Below, piece after piece: positions 50,182 to 63,000 of a DNA stretch of 64,000 nt. The notes under the pieces were generated by a model. That model was not told the DNA's origin. It ran no database searches and worked only from the letters and a program-made list of their open reading frames with translations. Location of the stretch: assembly GCF_020184175.1 (NCBI RefSeq), contig NC_065532.1, positions 3,038,001-3,102,000 of the forward strand, in the 5' to 3' direction. Position numbers and translations under genes: made by a program. The first letter of the stretch is position 1; every line of letters starts with the position of its first letter. The DNA comes from Aphis gossypii (Eukaryota > Arthropoda > Insecta > Hemiptera > Aphididae).

Positions 50182-50902
50182 TAGGGATAAGCTGATACTT
50201 TATATCAGCCTATATCAGTGGTATTAGTTTTTTTTCGAAGAAGATATTTTAACCGATACCAAAAGAAAAAATAACCTTATCGATCATCATAGTATCACAA
50301 TTCACAAATGTACAGGTATAATAAAATACAATAGATTAGTTATCTATGGTATTTGGTACAATGTTTAAATAATTCTGCAGTAAAGCATAACTGTTATTGT
50401 TATAACATAACAATAATAAAATGTATATAAATATTTTAATTGCAATTGTTGTAAATTCAAAATCATAATACAATTTATACCAATAAATTGTATGTGATAA
50501 TCAATAAATTATTCAAATTTAACATTCTATGTGAATATTCCAAAATATCAATCATTATTCATTGCTATTTTTATTTTTAAATTTGTTATACTTTGATATA
50601 AAATACTGAACTAAAAAATAAATATTTGTGTATAAATTAAAAATTATAAGTTAGAAATAAAAATTTATTAACATTAATAATTAATGTTTTTTAAATAATA
50701 ATTGAGTTATCAAGTATAAGTTTTATTAGATACATTGGATAGTAGTATCGGTTATATCTTAATACAAGTTCAAGTTTATTTTTTTCAAAAACTGTTATTT
50801 AAATATTTTCGTATATTATCGGTTATCGATTTTATATCAGTAGTATATATCGCCATATCGGAGTACCGGATATTGGTAAAAGATGGTATCAGTTCATCTC
50901 TA
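50182..50902. mobile_element. hAT-like non-autonomous element (721 bp)
   Basis: The left end TAGGGATAAGCTGATAC and the right end, as reverse complement TAGAGATGAACTGATAC, match at 14 of 17 positions. The flanks GTGTTTTC (50174-50181) and GCATTTTC (50903-50910) match at 6 of 8 positions, consistent with an 8-bp hAT target duplication. Subterminal GATACC/GGTATC and CGATA motifs recur at both ends, as expected for transposase-binding DNA. There is no transposase frame. The 91-codon frame at 50735-51010 crosses the right boundary and is therefore noise. Confidence 0.65.
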
Positions 50903-51842
50903 GCATTTTCAACCTCTTGTTCTAAAAATTTTAAATTATGTTATATTATAAAAATTCCCTCAATCATATCTATAAAAAAATTGTATTATAATAATTTAAA
51001 GTGTTTTTAAGTTTTTTACGTATAACTTAAAATAACAAAATAAAATGATCTGTTTTTTTATCTTTAGAAAGTGAATAGAACTAGAAATTCTAGCAATTCG
51101 CATAACTCGTTTCTACTTATAAATATAAATAAAATAATAATAAATTCAAGTTTTTAAATGTATACTTAGTTAGCGTACAGAAAGATGAGTGTTCATCATA
51201 ATTAATTATATGGTTAGAAATATATGAGGAAAATATGGCAAGACATATTTTTATATAATTTATAATATTTAGTTTCTTTATAATAAAAATGTTTAACTTT
51301 TTTGTTTTATGAATGAAAAAAATAATATATTTTACTGCATTTTAATTATATTGTATTTTAAAAACAACCATTTTTTTTTTTTTTATAAATATAAACTAAA
51401 ATAAATTGTATTTATTTATTCTGTTTAAATGTATACAAATTTGTATATTTAAAAGAAAAATAACAATTTTAGTTAATATTTTATAATTATTTCAAAAATA
51501 TTATTCATGGGAGTTTTAAATTGATACTCGTAATATTTTATGCTTTTATGTGTGATAAATAGTGATAATATTTAAAAAAAACATTTAAATAGATTTTAAA
51601 CTATTATCTATTTAAACCATGAACTTATTCACACCGATCAGCGGCAAGTCGGTACTGATTCAAAATTTAATGACAATAATATTATATAGGTAATATAAAT
51701 TATTCTAATAGTAATAATTAATGAAATAATAAATATAACATTTTCATAAAAAAATAATTTAACATAGTGTATTGTATTAATAGTGAAATAAAGTACTATA
51801 ATAAAGCAATTTAAATATATCATAAAATATACTTAATAATGT
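50903..51842. other. AT-rich noncoding stretch
   Basis: AT-rich background with a poly-T run near 51370-51384. No gene is recognised. Confidence 0.6.
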
Positions 51843-52140
51843 AGGCTGTCACGCCGTTTTTGCTCAGAATCGTTTTTCGTATACAATAATTTATCATTGA
51901 ATTCAAATTTAATACATACATTACAATGACATACTCAATAACAAAGTACAGCAAAACAGTTGCCTACTTCAACGTTTAAAAAAAATAGTTTTGAGAATTG
52001 TCTAATTTTTCAAACAATATAACTGTATTTTAATTTACCAAAAGCAATTTTTTAATTATTATTAAATAGTATAGAAATTTAAATTCAAGGAAATGTTCAC
52101 TTTCATATTATTTACTTGTGAGTTATGACTCCCATCAGCG
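51843..52140 (-). repeat. Dispersed aphid-type repeat, 5' partial copy
   Basis: On the minus strand it carries ATGTATTAAATTTGAAT, ATTGTATACGAAAAACGATT, CTGAGCAAAAACGG and CGTGACAGCC. This matches the early part of the copy at 29.2 kb, in the opposite orientation. The copy stops at about 51843, so the 3' two-thirds are missing. The outer boundary near 52.1 kb is approximate. Confidence 0.65.
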
Positions 52141-55100
52141 TTACTTAATAATCAAAAAAAAAAAAAATATATATATATATAGCTTCTAAAATATAGTATT
52201 AAATCAAAATTCCAAATGTGATAACAAGCGATATTCTACTTCAAAATATGATTTTACTTTCAAAATAAATCATCAGATTTTCAGTTAGAATATGTAATTG
52301 TAATAGAAATAGTATAAATTTTTTTTAATAACTGATATAGCCTAATTTCTTTGTTATTATTTTTTTATAACTAGGGCTTGGATTTTAAAGCATAATAAGC
52401 AACTAGAAAAGCACACGATTGTTTTAAAAAAGTAAAAAATAAGTTTATTTATTTTTAAAAAAGCATGACCAAAAATTAACATGAACTAGTTATAAAAATA
52501 AATTAAAAAAATTTGAAAAATTAATTTAAATTAAAAAAAATTAATTACCATATATTTCCTTGGATTTGCAGTAGTGAAACTGACTCTATTTCTGACACAA
52601 TATTTAACATTTAACATAGAAAATGAACTTTTTTAATCCACTGAAGTAATTTTTGAACACTTTTTACATAATGTTCCAAATAACAACACTATATCGTAAA
52701 TTTTGAAATGGTAGATATCGATGCTACAGGCATATTGACTGTATAGGTACTGCAGGCTATATTATGTAGATCTGCAATCTATACCTTTAATAAACAAGCC
52801 GATAACGAAAACAATAATAATCCAACATAAAAATTTAGTACGCATTCTGGGTTTTTACGTTTCTTATTAATTCAATTTTTTATTATTACTATAATAGCAT
52901 AATGAGCATATAAAAACTATACACCTGAAATAACTAAAAAAACAATAAAAAGATTTATATATATAAAACAAAAAAAAATTAGTTTATTTATAATCAGAAT
53001 GGCGTGAAACGTTTTATGCATAAAAATTATATTTCAATCCTCATATATGAAAAAAAGAAGCATATGCTTTAAAATCTAGCCTAGTTATGACTTATGACTC
53101 TTATGAGAATGTATTAATTAAATGTAATAAATGATAATTTATATTGTATGCCCCAAACATAAAGTTATGAGATGTTTCTATTATATAATCAAAATTTTAT
53201 TTATTATTACATACTTTTATATATTTTAAATAACTACAAATCGTGAAAATCTCACAGTAACTACATTTTTATCCGTAAAATTATAGAAATTACATTTTTT
53301 TTTCTTATAAAAACTCACTCATATGACACAAAAAATAGCATGGAAGATTTTGTACGAATTATGTTTTATTTTTAGGAATTTGGATTTCTTTCAGAAATAT
53401 CTGTATTAATGGAGTTTGACCTAAATATAAAATCCTAATATTACTATTTTTTCTTTTTCAAACGGCAAACGTCAAACGTAAATCTGTCACGTTTTGTGAA
53501 CTCAGTACCTACTACCTACATTACATCATGTGAAGAGAAAATGAATAAGATTTTATTGCGGTGATGCCAGTGATGCCATTTTTTTTTTTATATATATAAA
53601 AATAATTTATATAATTTATGTATATATTATTTAAATTGACTTGAGATAAAACCATCAGTTTCGACAATCACTTCAGCCAGAATACTAATGATGTTGAGAT
53701 TTAAAATAGAATAATAAAAGTTTTTTTCGACAACTCTGTAAGTAAATAAACAGAAACTAGCATTATTTTTGAATAAGTGTTCCGAAATTGTATTGTAAGT
53801 AAGGTGATTTGTGGATTGTAAAATAATATAATACGATAAGAACTACAGGTAACACCGTTTTAATTGGTTTTCGTAATTACGAAATCATAATTCTATTTCA
53901 TTTAAAAATGTATGTTATCGTGTCATTATTATCTTTACAAAAGAACTTTATTTAAAACATATCCGATGCATGTATTCGAATTTATAAGCTAACACATTCG
54001 CTGTCGTTATCGTGTGGAAAAAAAATTGACAAGCATGTTGCTAAATAACAACCTAGATGTGTGAGTTTTTTTTCTTTTTTTTTTTTTATTCAAATTCGTT
54101 CTAAATAGAATAAATAACATTGACTTGAAATGGCTTTAACGAAATTGAGTTTAAAGTATATATATCTACAGTGACAGAAAAAAGAAATACTAAATTAAAC
54201 AAAACAATAACGATACATAAAAGCGAAATGCGTTATTTTAATGCCACCGGGAGTGTAGTCACGACTCCGGGATATGAAAACAATGAAAGCGAAACTACAC
54301 TCGTTTTTATATTGATGGTATTTGGTGAGCGACCAAATGTCTGCGTGTAATCTTAATATCATATAAATAGAAATATTATTGCTCATCGATACCTATCTGC
54401 TCAAATAAATAATTTCTCCGCAATAATGTACAAAATATGATGGTCAAAGATATTTGTTAACTGATAAAACGAGTTATATAATAATTCTAACGTTTTGTTC
54501 GGAAAAATTAAAACAAGCAATCATTTAATATGAATGTAAAAGCATACGACTTTTTTTAGGTTAATAATAGTACTTGACAGTTGTACATACCTACTACAGA
54601 AAATGTAATGTTTAACCAGTACTTAGGTTGTACATTTTAAAATGTGAACACACACAAACAAATCCAAAATCACGTAAAATTATAAAATGTTAGTTAATCA
54701 CGTTTAACCGTCTTTCTATTCATTAAAAAAAAATGTTAATAGGTACCTTATTTATATATATATATATATATACATTTTGGAAATATTCACATGCATTGCA
54801 GCATCGCTGCTTTATATTATACTTTATATCCAGAGTTATTCTATATCCAGCGTGTAAATGTAGCAAAATATATATTCATGATTATGACTATCCTAACATA
54901 ATATAATGTTGTAATGTTGTTCTCAACCATTATCGTATGTACTTACAGTAAGTAATTAAAATAAAAGTCATCGTTACTTTTAATTCAGTTAGTAAATACT
55001 CTGAGTGAAACATTTTTCAATGTTGTGTACTTAAAAAATGAAAATAAGCAACAGACACTTTCATGCACATTACTTAAAAAAAAAAAATAATAAATTCATT

Positions 55101-56399
55101 GCCTTTTGTGTATTTTGTTTTTTGCCTACAAAAGAAACATTTTAATACGCTTTGTTTCTAAGAAATGAACTTGAACAAGGTATGTTGCGCTGGTCTGACA
55201 TGACATGAACATACTGAATTTTAAATATATAGTTATTTTTTTAAAACTCTTAGTATGAGAAAATATTATTATTTTAAATACGATTGTAAATACATAAAAA
55301 AATACTAAAAAGCCACAATTTTAATTATTTATGCTAAACTCACTGGTTACTAATTAAAATTTTAAATTTCTATGTCACAATGTACCAATATTCTATGTAT
55401 AAATTATCACTCATAAATTTTTGATTATTATAGTTTATTTAAATGCATGGTTTCGGAGTTTTTAATCATTAAAGTATTTTTATTAAAAGAATTCCATGAT
55501 GTATTTTAAGACCAATAAAAATAGTTAGTACCTACTAGTTAATTCGATAATATTTTGAAGAGTATTTGTGTCTTATAATACACTCAAAAAATATATTTAC
55601 TCAAATTCATTATTATATCTGTCTGATAACAGAAGATAAATCAAATTCTACATTGGTAAAATATTTGAAAAACTTACAATATTTTTATCGTTTTTCAAGT
55701 TTTTATGTAATTTATAGAATAGATCTCAATGAACAATAATGATAATAGTACTTTTGATGGAAATTTTTTAAATTTTAAAGATATATTCTATATCACGTAC
55801 TGTTATAAAATATTATGCTTCATATTTAAATATATAAGATAATATTATATTCGTAAACGAATATTTTTAAAGTTTGATTATGTCAGTATTATATTATCCA
55901 ATTTAAATCTATACTATATTCAATTTCACTCGTGAGGCATGATTTATGGCCACAAACTCATGAATATAAAAATATAAAAAATGTATATACGTTATCAAAC
56001 AACGATAACACTAGTTAACAGCCAATGTTCGCTTAATTTATTAGAAGAAATTGAAAATCAAACCATAATGAATTGTATTATCGACCAGGTAATAATACCT
56101 GTAATCTTATATTTATTTAAATTAAACATACGAATAAACTCATATAATAAATTCTAATATAAATAAAATTTGAGTAAAAATAAATAATGAATAGTAACCT
56201 ATGTGAATAGTAACAAGAACATAGACATGCAATGTTGGTTAATAAGTTAATTGACGACACTTCGCTTGTTTAATTAATTTTTTTTATGCTTCAATTAATC
56301 TTATTATTTATTTTTCTTTACTTTATCTGTATTTATACTTATATTTATATTTAATTTGATAATTGTAAACATCATTTTATTTTTAATCTGCGTCTAAAG
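52141..56399. other. AT-rich noncoding stretch
   Basis: AT-rich background with a TA microsatellite at 54753-54772 and TA-rich tracts at 52168-52180 and 53590-53600. A bulged hairpin (CCGGGAGT / ACTCCGG) lies at 54247-54270. The 63-codon minus-strand frame at 54195-54386 spans it without a motif. No gene is recognised. Confidence 0.6.
54753..54772. repeat. TA dinucleotide microsatellite
   Basis: Uninterrupted TA run of about ten units, likely length-variable. Confidence 0.9.
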
Positions 56400-57400
56400 T
56401 TTCCTGAAAATGTTAGAGAAGAAAGGTTTTTAACTCTGATACTGATCACAAAACGCTTGTGAAATCGTTTCCATATAAAAATCGTTATGAAAGATAACTC
56501 GTTGAGATATATGCTGGAGCAATGGAGAATCAAAGAAAAGTTAAGTTTTAGAACGGTTGGAGTGTATTTGTATTGAATATTTTTTCAGAGCTCCCAAGCT
56601 AAATTGTTTAGGCAATTTTTTAAAGTTTAAGAAGAGTTTAACGTAAGAGAAATTCAATTTTAGCTAGGTACTAATTTTTTTGATAAAATATGACTGGTGG
56701 GCGTTAAGATTTAGTTTTTTTATTTTGAATTTGGTTGTTCCATGACAGATCTAGATTGAGTGTCAGATATTTTACTGTATCGGACATGGGAATCAGGATG
56801 TTGTTTAATGAGATGGTTGGATAATGAATATATACCCTGTTTGAAAGTAAACGTAGTGTGAATGGATTTACTTCGGCTAATTTTGATACGCCATCGCCAT
56901 TTGTCGTACCATTTGGACATTAGATTAAGGTAAAGTTGAAGGTTAGATGATGTGATTAATGGATTTTCACTAATTGACATTAATACTTTATTATCTGCAT
57001 AATCAGCTATGGTGGTTTAATATAATAAAGTTGGCTGATCGGTAACGAAGATATTAAAAATAATAGAAAATAAGATACTTCCTTGCGGGACCTAACTCGC
57101 ATGGATTTTAGGTGATTTTAGAGTATAAATAGTTAATATACTGTACTTGCAAATAACGGATGGTTAAATAAAACTTAATTAAACGAAAAATCGCAGGGTA
57201 AGAAACTTTTTAGGTTTGAACAGTAACAATTTTCACCAAACGCGGTCTAACGCATGAAAGACATTGAAAAAGGCACAAGTGTAATAGAGTTTTTTTTTCA
57301 AAAACAGAAAAATTGCCTTGACGATTCAATGGGCTTGATTATTATGTTATATGACGATCTGAACCCAAGTTAGATGTTTAATAGAATATACAAAACAAAA
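56400..57400 (-). pseudogene. Jockey-type retrotransposon ORF2 pseudogene (reverse transcriptase to C-terminus)
   Basis: Read on the minus strand in shifting frames, the segment follows Jockey-clade ORF2 in order. From high to low coordinates these are HNNQAH.IVKAI, the motif A region AFFNVFHALDRVW (57236-57275), VPQGSIL (57071-57091), the motif C region DYADN (56990-57004), YLNLMSKWYDKW and KSIHTTFTFKQG (open frame 56720-56980), VKYLTLNLDLSWN, then stop-ridden traces of the LLLYKTLLKPIW and NKIQTFQN region down to about 56400. The metal-binding Asp of motif A is read as Asn (57263-57265) and YADD is YADN, besides many stops and frameshifts. It is a dead copy, older than the fragment at 25.7 kb. 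Confidence 0.85.
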
Positions 57401-59589
57401 AATATACAAATAACGTAAAATTTGTTTGAGAATAAGTTTGAAAAAATATAAAATATTATTTACATCAATTATTATAGCTCTCGTTTTCGTTTATAATCTA
57501 CAACCGAGAACCTATTATGATTAATTTGCAATTCTATTAAATAATTAAAATGGATGCACAAAATTATTTTTTTGTTATCAATTAAACCTTATTTTTAGTT
57601 AATTTAAATAGTCGTTTACTCGTTTATGTAAACAAGCGTAAACACTTTACGATTCGTTAATAGTAATATTCATAAGATACACATTAAAAACAAGAGTTTG
57701 ATGACAAGCTATATATTTTTACATTAGTTACTTATTCATAAGCATTTCATCTGATAATGATTTTATAATCGTCATATTTATATGATAAACAATTATATCA
57801 ATTAAGCAAAACCACTTAATGATAATATTACTGATAAACTAATAATAATAATAATATTATTATTCAGAAACTATACATTAATAATAACTATCATAATTTA
57901 ATGTTTTTGCAAATTAAAATCATTAGAATCAAACGAGCTTATAAATAAATCAAAAATATACCAACAATTTTCAATGAGAAACATAAATCATTAATATGTA
58001 ATATTTTCACCTTATACGATAATATTGATTTAGATGCGATTAACTTACGTTTACACAATGTAGGTATTACGTTAAGCTTGTGCAAATCTAAGCAATATCT
58101 TGTTAAATGAAATTGTTTGTGTATTAAAACTATAATTAGTTCGTTATTTAATAATAATATTCAAATCAAGGAATACCGAACTTATCATAAACGATGAAAT
58201 CCACTGATTGTGTTCTTATTTTATAATTGGATCATCGAAGGCTGATTAAATTAAATTAGAGCTAAGTACAAGAACCGTTCCTGGTATCCAGTCGATAGAC
58301 CTATTTTATTCAATATTACTCTCTAAGAATCCCCCATTCTTCTTTTCCAATAACTTTCATTATACAGTAGTTTCATTGAGTTACACTAATAATTAAAAAC
58401 ATTTTTTTTTTTTTAAATTTCAATATTAATAAAATCAATGGTTATAATATCATCATAATGCTTAGGATATTAAACCTGATTATTATAAATTTATTGAAAA
58501 CTGATTTTATTATATTATTTTACTAATGAAAAATATTGATATGACAAAATACTGTTACCATTGAACTTTAAAAAAAAAATTACTGTACATAAAATATATA
58601 TATTAGACTGATTGTATGATGACATTTACTCGTATCTTAAGAATTCAAATAAATATATATTGTTCTAATGCAATAGGATAAAATATTGAATATTTTCAAC
58701 CAATAACGATTAAATAAAAATTTAAAATCAAGCTGTTAGGAATAGTTACTTATATCATAAAAATATAACTATATTTCAATTACTAGCAAGATACGAGCAT
58801 CATTCAATAAAATATGATGCTAAAGGTGGTTTTAAATTTGTATAATGCTGATCGTATATCTTCATAGTTAAGAAAACTTTAATGATATTTTACTTATTTT
58901 ACTTGAATTATAAAAAAGGTTTATTATATTTTTGAAAATTATGTATTCAATCAATGAAAAAAATATTTGCTCTTGGCCGCTTGACTTTGGAAACCAAGTA
59001 TACTTTCGTCGTCTAAACTTACGTTAATTTAGAGAATAACTACACCTAACACTAAAGTTTTTGAATATATTACACTGACGACATTAAAGTGAATATAAAC
59101 GTATATAAAGGTGAACATTTTCGTTATTCCAATTGCATGTTAAGTAAGTGCACCGAGGATTAATTTACCTTTCTGGATTTTATCGTTTTAAACCATCATA
59201 AATAATTACTACTGTTGAATTGTAAGCAGTTAGTGGTTTTGAACTACTAAATTGTATTTTACAAGTATGTAAATAATATCATATTCATATAATATATTCA
59301 TCCAGCACAATTACTTAGATTGCAATTAGATGTTTCGTGAATAGATTTAATTTTAATAAATCATGTTTCCTAACATTTAATATAATAATAGAAATAATTC
59401 ATTAATATAAGTATATTTATCCAAACAATTAACGTGAAATATACAAAAACAAACCAAATTAACGTACAGCAAAATAATATAATATGTTAAGCGTTTACAT
59501 CAATATATTATTATTTTATCGTAGTTTTCATTTTTATAAAGCGAAGTGTTGTTTATATTATTTATATATTATGTATAGTATTGTGCTTT
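57401..59589. other. AT-rich noncoding stretch
   Basis: AT-rich background with AAT/ATT tracts (about 57840-57866) and a poly-T run at 58403-58414. No gene or RNA was recognised. Confidence 0.6.
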
Positions 59590-60060
59590 ACCTAATTTCC
59601 AGAAGGTAGCTAAAAACCACCTGCCCCGGTGATTCAAACGTGATGTGTTTTAATTTGCATTAAGCCGAAACAGACGTTCAAGTAATGTAGCCATTGTGGT
59701 GCATAATACGGGAGTCTGGCTGGCCATTTACATTGGAGGAAGTCCTCGGAATTTCGACTATAATAATAAAAATAATAATAATTTAAAAAAAAGGATACTT
59801 TCGAGTTTAAAAGTCGTTGACGGTTTGTGTGATTGAATTAAGGGTTAACGAGACTACCGGTTGTGTCTCACGTACCGCAATCGTTTAATATAAAAAGGAA
59901 ACTACGGTCCTCTGAGAGTGAAGTGTGGGCGGTAGAGGTGGCATAAACATTTTCATGTGGTGCATCGTCGTTATACGTGAAATTCCGTACCACTACCGCT
60001 AAATCAGGTTTGCACTAGTGCTGGAAATTTGTTTTTTTACTAGAAATACGCGTCCATTGT
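59590..60060 (+). other. GC-shifted patch with a TATA box
   Basis: About 470 bp richer in G and C than the flanks. TATAAAAAG at 59889-59897 is a good TATA box. An ATG at 59955 opens a 15-codon frame ending in TAA at 60000. No arthropod-type initiator is evident at +30. Possible promoter with a short upstream frame, or chance within an unusual patch. Confidence 0.3.
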
Positions 60061-63000
60061 GTAACAGAAGATTACAGGTTTTTTGGTTTTGTTAATTATG
60101 TACATATTTTCTATTCGTCTAATTAGTTTTAATAGTAATATCTGTGCTGTTTTTTTTTAATTATACAAAAGGGGAGATTTTTTTTATATTTACTTCTCGT
60201 GTTCTCCAGCTCTACATTCAATTTCATATTAACTATTTTTTTTTTTGAAAAACAAAAGAATATTTGCAATCTGTAATATTAATATACAATAAATAAATGT
60301 TATTGCAAAATATAACAAAAACATGAATTTTCACCAAAGTGGAATCCTTTTGATTGGAAAAAAATGTTTTTTGTTAAAAACATCATCATATAACTATATT
60401 GTTAAACTAAGTATAGCGTCAAGTTCAAGGTTAAATTCAATATATAATCGATTTTTAAACTTAGTGATTATGTAAAATATATGAGTATAATAATATGATT
60501 TAGAGAATGTTCATAGTTTAATATTAAAAATACATATGTTTTTCTATAAATTATAAAGTTATTTAAGGTTAAATATAATATATTACCACATAATTAACTA
60601 TAAACTTGTATCTTTAAACTTTAAATAATACGAATATGTGTCTTTAAAATTAGTTTTTTGGTTAAACTAATTTTTTTTTTGATGATAAAAATATAATTCG
60701 TTTATTTTCAAAAAGTATTACTATACAAATTATTCTATTACAAAATATTTTGATATTATTTTCAAATCAAATACAACTTAATTATGACTTTTTTTTAAAC
60801 ATGTTTGATATATTTATTAAATAACAGCTAGAGTTTTACTTTAAGTTATTTAAAACTACTCACGTGCATATAATATTTTACATAATATTCTACCTACTTG
60901 CTATTATTATCTTATAAAATATTATTACAATATACGACAATGAATGCATGCACTTCTTTCAAAGATCATAATATATCAAAATCAAAATTAATTTTATCAG
61001 CTTCCATACAAAACATGCATGAGCGCAAATAAAATTCAAAGCTACAGGAAGTATTGGCTCAAACAAATAGATACAAAGGGTACTTCTATCACTGCTAAAA
61101 TTTACATGAAATGCTATATAGTTGTGTCTCTTAACTGATCATTAAATCATTTATGACATATAAGTATGTAATATGTGTTTAACGAACGATATAGGTATCA
61201 TGTAGTTTATATGTAAATCAATTTAAATGATAATTGCTATCAAACGAACAAATTTACATTAGAACAATATTGTACAAATACAATGATAATAATAATTGAA
61301 ATGTACAATTACCTACTGGTTATAAAATATGTCATATATAATTAATATTTATATCAAACAAAATGATTAAAAATTAAATTTTATAAATACCCTAAAAATT
61401 TAAAATATAAATTAATAATATAAAAAAAAAACTTATTTTGTATATAATATATATTATTCGTATATAATACTCGTATACAGTTAAAGCTATTAACAAATGT
61501 TATACAAAGTTTAAATTAGAACTGTTTTGGTTGAATAAAAATTGCATAATCCTACCTTGAACAGTATAACTGATGAACGGTACAACATTCAAAATTCAAA
61601 AATATTAATTTCCGGTCACGAATTTATGTTAAACCGATTACTTTGAAACGTGAGATACCTCATGTGAAGAGTAATACACAAAACATATTTTTATTAAACT
61701 TCTTGTTTGTGTTCTATGTAACATTAAAAATATAAAAATAAATAAACTTTTGAAATTCACAATATACAACCTAATATTTTTTTTTTACTGAAAAGAAAAG
61801 TACTTTATTATTTAAAAAAAAATTATACGTGAGTAAAACGTAAAAATCTACGTTTTCAATTTTTATTTTTTCCAAATCTCTATAAAATGTAATATTTATA
61901 TAATAATGTGTAAGAATATACAACTTTACTTGGTTGTATATTTGAAAATTGATTTGATTACTAATAAATTGAAGTATACACAGAAAGTTATAAATTATTT
62001 TTTAATTATATTTTTCCTTGAAAAATTTCTTTACAGAAGAAAATTAATAATACTATAACGTATTATATTGTTTTTTGTAAAATAAAATATTAAGTGTTTT
62101 ATATTTACCTAGTATAATTCAACGAGGATGAACTGTTATCTATAAAACACTGGTTTTTAAACATTTTAATTATTTATACTTAACCATTAATCTTTTAGAA
62201 ACTTACATTTTTTTATAATAAGCAGTATTTGAAAGTTTTAATAGAAAATTATATAATATAAGAAGCAATTAGTTATAATAGTTATACACGACATCGGATT
62301 AACGTCGCTGTTGGTGTACTATTGCATGTTGTGTCAAAAAAAAACTTTGTACGACATGATTTTATTTATTAAAATGAGTTATTCGGGACCACACAAATTA
62401 TATGGTTCAATGATGCACGAATATTATTTAGAAATTTAAAATTCATTTTCTAGTAAATTGTTTTCAACATTTTACGTGTTTGATTTCAGTCTATTTGAAT
62501 CATGCACGAATGTTGTAGACGCGCGCATAAATATAAAATACCCATTGTTGAGAAATACAATAAAATAAAATGTAATAACTTATAATTAATTTAGTGGTAT
62601 CAGCATTTAACATTTTAAATGTTGCCTGCACGAACGTTCAAATAGGTAGGTACGCAAAACCTTTAATACTATCACGTATGTTATGATATTTTTTTGTAGT
62701 ATATTGTTCCAAAAATATAAATAATAGTTCAAAACCCAAAAAATATCTTCAGTTTTTCAGTTTCTTTCCAAAATCAATCAGTAACTAGACATACCTACAT
62801 ATATGTAGTATGTTGATGTATATTATATCAATGTACTAACCTAATGTGATAAGTTCACATTTAGTATAATTATATACATATTATAAAACGTCTAAAAAGA
62901 GTACAATATTTATAAAAAAAATTCCTAGTTTAATAGAAAGAAAAAATATAATGATCGCAGTTATTATAAAAAAAAAAAAAAACAAAAATACAACAATAAT

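Noticed and set aside
50735..51010. 91-codon open frame
   Set aside because: Crosses the right boundary of the hAT-like element, so it joins unrelated sequences.
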